Source of the DNA: Thermomicrobiaceae bacterium
GTDB taxonomy: Bacteria > Chloroflexota > Chloroflexia > Thermomicrobiales > Thermomicrobiaceae
Length of the DNA: 6,003 bases
Assembly: GCA_007122555.1 (NCBI GenBank)
Contig: SKTL01000024.1
Location: 1-6,003 of the forward strand
Reading direction: 5' to 3'
Each line of letters starts with the position of its first letter. Positions within the stretch are counted from its first letter, which is position 1. Below are positions 4,620-6,003 of this stretch, in pieces. The translations under genes were made by a program, and so were the position numbers. The notes under the pieces were generated by a model. The model saw nothing but the letters and a program-made list of their open reading frames with translations. It had not been told where the DNA came from and searched no databases.

Positions 4620-6003
4620 ATGGGTCAGCAGCACGACATTTGCTTTTCGACCGCCACCGACCTCGCCGCGCGTATCCGCAACCGTGAACTCTCGGCGCGC
4701 GAGGTAATGGAAGCCCATCTGGCGCAGATTGATGAGATCAATCCGAAGGTGAACGCGATCGTTTCGCAATTGCCGTCGGAAGCCTCACTGTCAGCAGCTG
4801 ATGCGGCCGATGCGGCGCTTGCGCGGGCGGAACAGATCGGTCCGCTGCACGGCCTGCCGATCGCCCACAAGGATCTTTCGCCAACGGAGGGTGTTCGCAC
4901 AACGTCCGGTTCGCCCATATACGCTGACAGGATCCCGGACCATACCGCCTTTCACCTGGAACGAATACACAGGGCCGGGGCGATCATGATCGGCAAGACG
5001 AACGTGCCAGAGTTCGGCGCCGGGTCGCACACCTACAATCCGGTCTTCGGCGCGACGCTCAATCCGTATGACACCAGCAAGAGTTGTGGCGGCAGCAGCG
5101 GCGGCGCTGGAGTCGCGCTCGCCTGCGGATTGCTTCCGATTGCTGATGGTAGCGATACTGGTGGATCACTTCGTAATCCGGGCAACTTCAATAACGTCGT
5201 CGGATTACGACCATCTCCCGGGCGTGTGCCTAACGTGCCCAACAGCAATGGCTACAACTGGGTCTCGGTGAAAGGGCCGCTGGCCCGGACGGTCGCCGAT
5301 GCAGCCCTGCTCTTCAGTTCGATGGTCGGACGGGATGACCGCGATCCGCTGTTGATCGATGAACCGGGAGACCGCTTCCGCCAGCCGCTCGATCGTGATT
5401 TTACCGGCGTGAAGATCGCCTGGAGTCCGGATCTGGGCGGGCTGCCGGTGGATCCCCGCGTCTCCGATGTGCTTTCAAGGGCGATTCCGGTCCTTCAGGG
5501 AGATCTCAAGGCGGATGTCGAAGAAGCGACGCCGGATTTCACCGACGTTGACTATGTCTTTCAGGTGCTCCGCGCCTACCGCATGGCGGCGAACTTCGAG
5601 CCGATCTTTGACGAGAACCGTCACCGGATCAAACAATCCATTATCTGGAACGTCGAGCAGGGACGCTCGTTCAGCGCGGTCGACGTCGGACGGGCGGAAC
5701 AGAAGCAGGCGGCGTTCTACCAGCGCATGCTGGAGTTCCTGAACACGTATGAGTTCCTGCTCTGCCCGGTGAATCAGGTGCCGCCGTTTGATGTGAACAT
5801 CGATTACCCGACAGAGATCAACGGCGTGCAGATGGAAAACTACATCGCCTGGATGAAATCGGCCTATTACATCACTACGACAGGTCTGCCGAGTATCTCG
5901 GTGCCGGCTGGATTCACCAGTGATGGTTTGCCAGTCGGGTTGCAGATTGTGGGCCGGCCGCGGGACGATTTCGGCGTCTTGCAACTGGCGCACGCCTTCG
6001 AGC
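4620..6003 (+). CDS. Amidase-signature family hydrolase (C-terminus beyond the window)
   Basis: The frame runs from ATG 4620 to the window edge and yields 461 residues. Family members are usually about 460-500, so only a short tail is missing. These enzymes hydrolyse carboxamides to acid and ammonia, or cleave amide-linked substrates, with a Ser-cisSer-Lys triad. All three are present: K84 in GLPIAHKD, S159 in GGSSGG, and nucleophile S183 in GSDTGGSLRNPG. The spacings of 75 and 24 residues equal those of fatty acid amide hydrolase. The glycine/serine-rich signature spans about 155-200, and the end shows the conserved GLPSISVPAGF and DGLPVGLQIVGRPRDD (420-450). No signal peptide is visible. 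GatA is less likely, since no gatB or gatC gene is adjacent and the RNPGNFNNVVGLRPSPGRVP region resembles stand-alone amidases; the substrate is unknown. GGGGGAG (4604-4610) sits nine bases before the start. It may be co-transcribed with the MFS gene. Confidence 0.95.
   Translation, partial: MGQQHDICFSTATDLAARIRNRELSAREVMEAHLAQIDEINPKVNAIVSQLPSEASLSAADAADAALARAEQIGPLHGLPIAHKDLSPTEGVRTTSGSPIYADRIPDHTAFHLERIHRAGAIMIGKTNVPEFGAGSHTYNPVFGATLNPYDTSKSCGGSSGGAGVALACGLLPIADGSDTGGSLRNPGNFNNVVGLRPSPGRVPNVPNSNGYNWVSVKGPLARTVADAALLFSSMVGRDDRDPLLIDEPGDRFRQPLDRDFTGVKIAWSPDLGGLPVDPRVSDVLSRAIPVLQGDLKADVEEATPDFTDVDYVFQVLRAYRMAANFEPIFDENRHRIKQSIIWNVEQGRSFSAVDVGRAEQKQAAFYQRMLEFLNTYEFLLCPVNQVPPFDVNIDYPTEINGVQMENYIAWMKSAYYITTTGLPSISVPAGFTSDGLPVGLQIVGRPRDDFGVLQLAHAFE

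Noticed and set aside
5475..5993. Open frame of 172 codons on the minus strand under the amidase
   Set aside because: The amidase frame is continuous on the + strand from 4620 with its full catalytic triad; the opposite frame shows no family motif.
1..6003. CRISPR arrays, tRNA or rRNA genes, insertion sequences, riboswitches, toxin-antitoxin pairs
   Set aside because: I saw no regularly spaced repeats, tRNA-like cloverleaf or CCA ends, transposase motifs, terminal inverted repeats or recognised riboswitch cores, and gene gaps are all about 200 bases or shorter.

Overview
The window is a GC-rich bacterial chromosome segment with G/C-biased third codon positions, Shine-Dalgarno sites before the genes and no sign of mobile DNA. 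The protein set (CPG2-like M20 peptidase, DppA-like M55 aminopeptidase, amidase-signature hydrolase, Fur-family regulator, 14-helix MFS transporter) is typical of free-living heterotrophs. Style and content would fit a Chloroflexota (Thermomicrobia-like) or actinobacterial genome, but that placement is a weak inference.

Layout: (1) 1-72, the last 23 codons of an unidentified + strand gene. (2) 166-1338 (+), M20 metallopeptidase of the glutamate carboxypeptidase type. (3) 1339-1431, convergent gap with an imperfect hairpin. (4) 1432-1875 (-), Fur-family metalloregulator with a perfect TATAAT box just upstream. (5) 1941-1975, a perfect 14-bp hairpin between the fur-like gene and the gene behind it. 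(6) 2003-2851 (-), M55 D-aminopeptidase. (7) 2852-3054, a divergent control region holding a Fur-box-like palindrome, a possible -35/-10 pair, an imperfect inverted repeat and three copies of CGGATAG. (8) 3055-4545 (+), DHA2-type MFS transporter. (9) 4620 to the window edge (+), amidase-signature hydrolase, cut off only at its C-terminus.

Three of the five main genes encode hydrolases of peptide or amide bonds, and one of these families acts on D-amino-acid peptides. The neighbourhood may therefore serve peptide or amide scavenging, with the MFS protein exporting or importing a small molecule. Because the genes lie on both strands in several transcription units, this is only a loose functional grouping. 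The most interesting signals are regulatory: a Fur-like box in the divergent region close to a Fur-family gene whose second metal site looks degenerate, and the CGGATAG repeats flanking that box. I see no clearly new multi-gene system; the coding content is ordinary.
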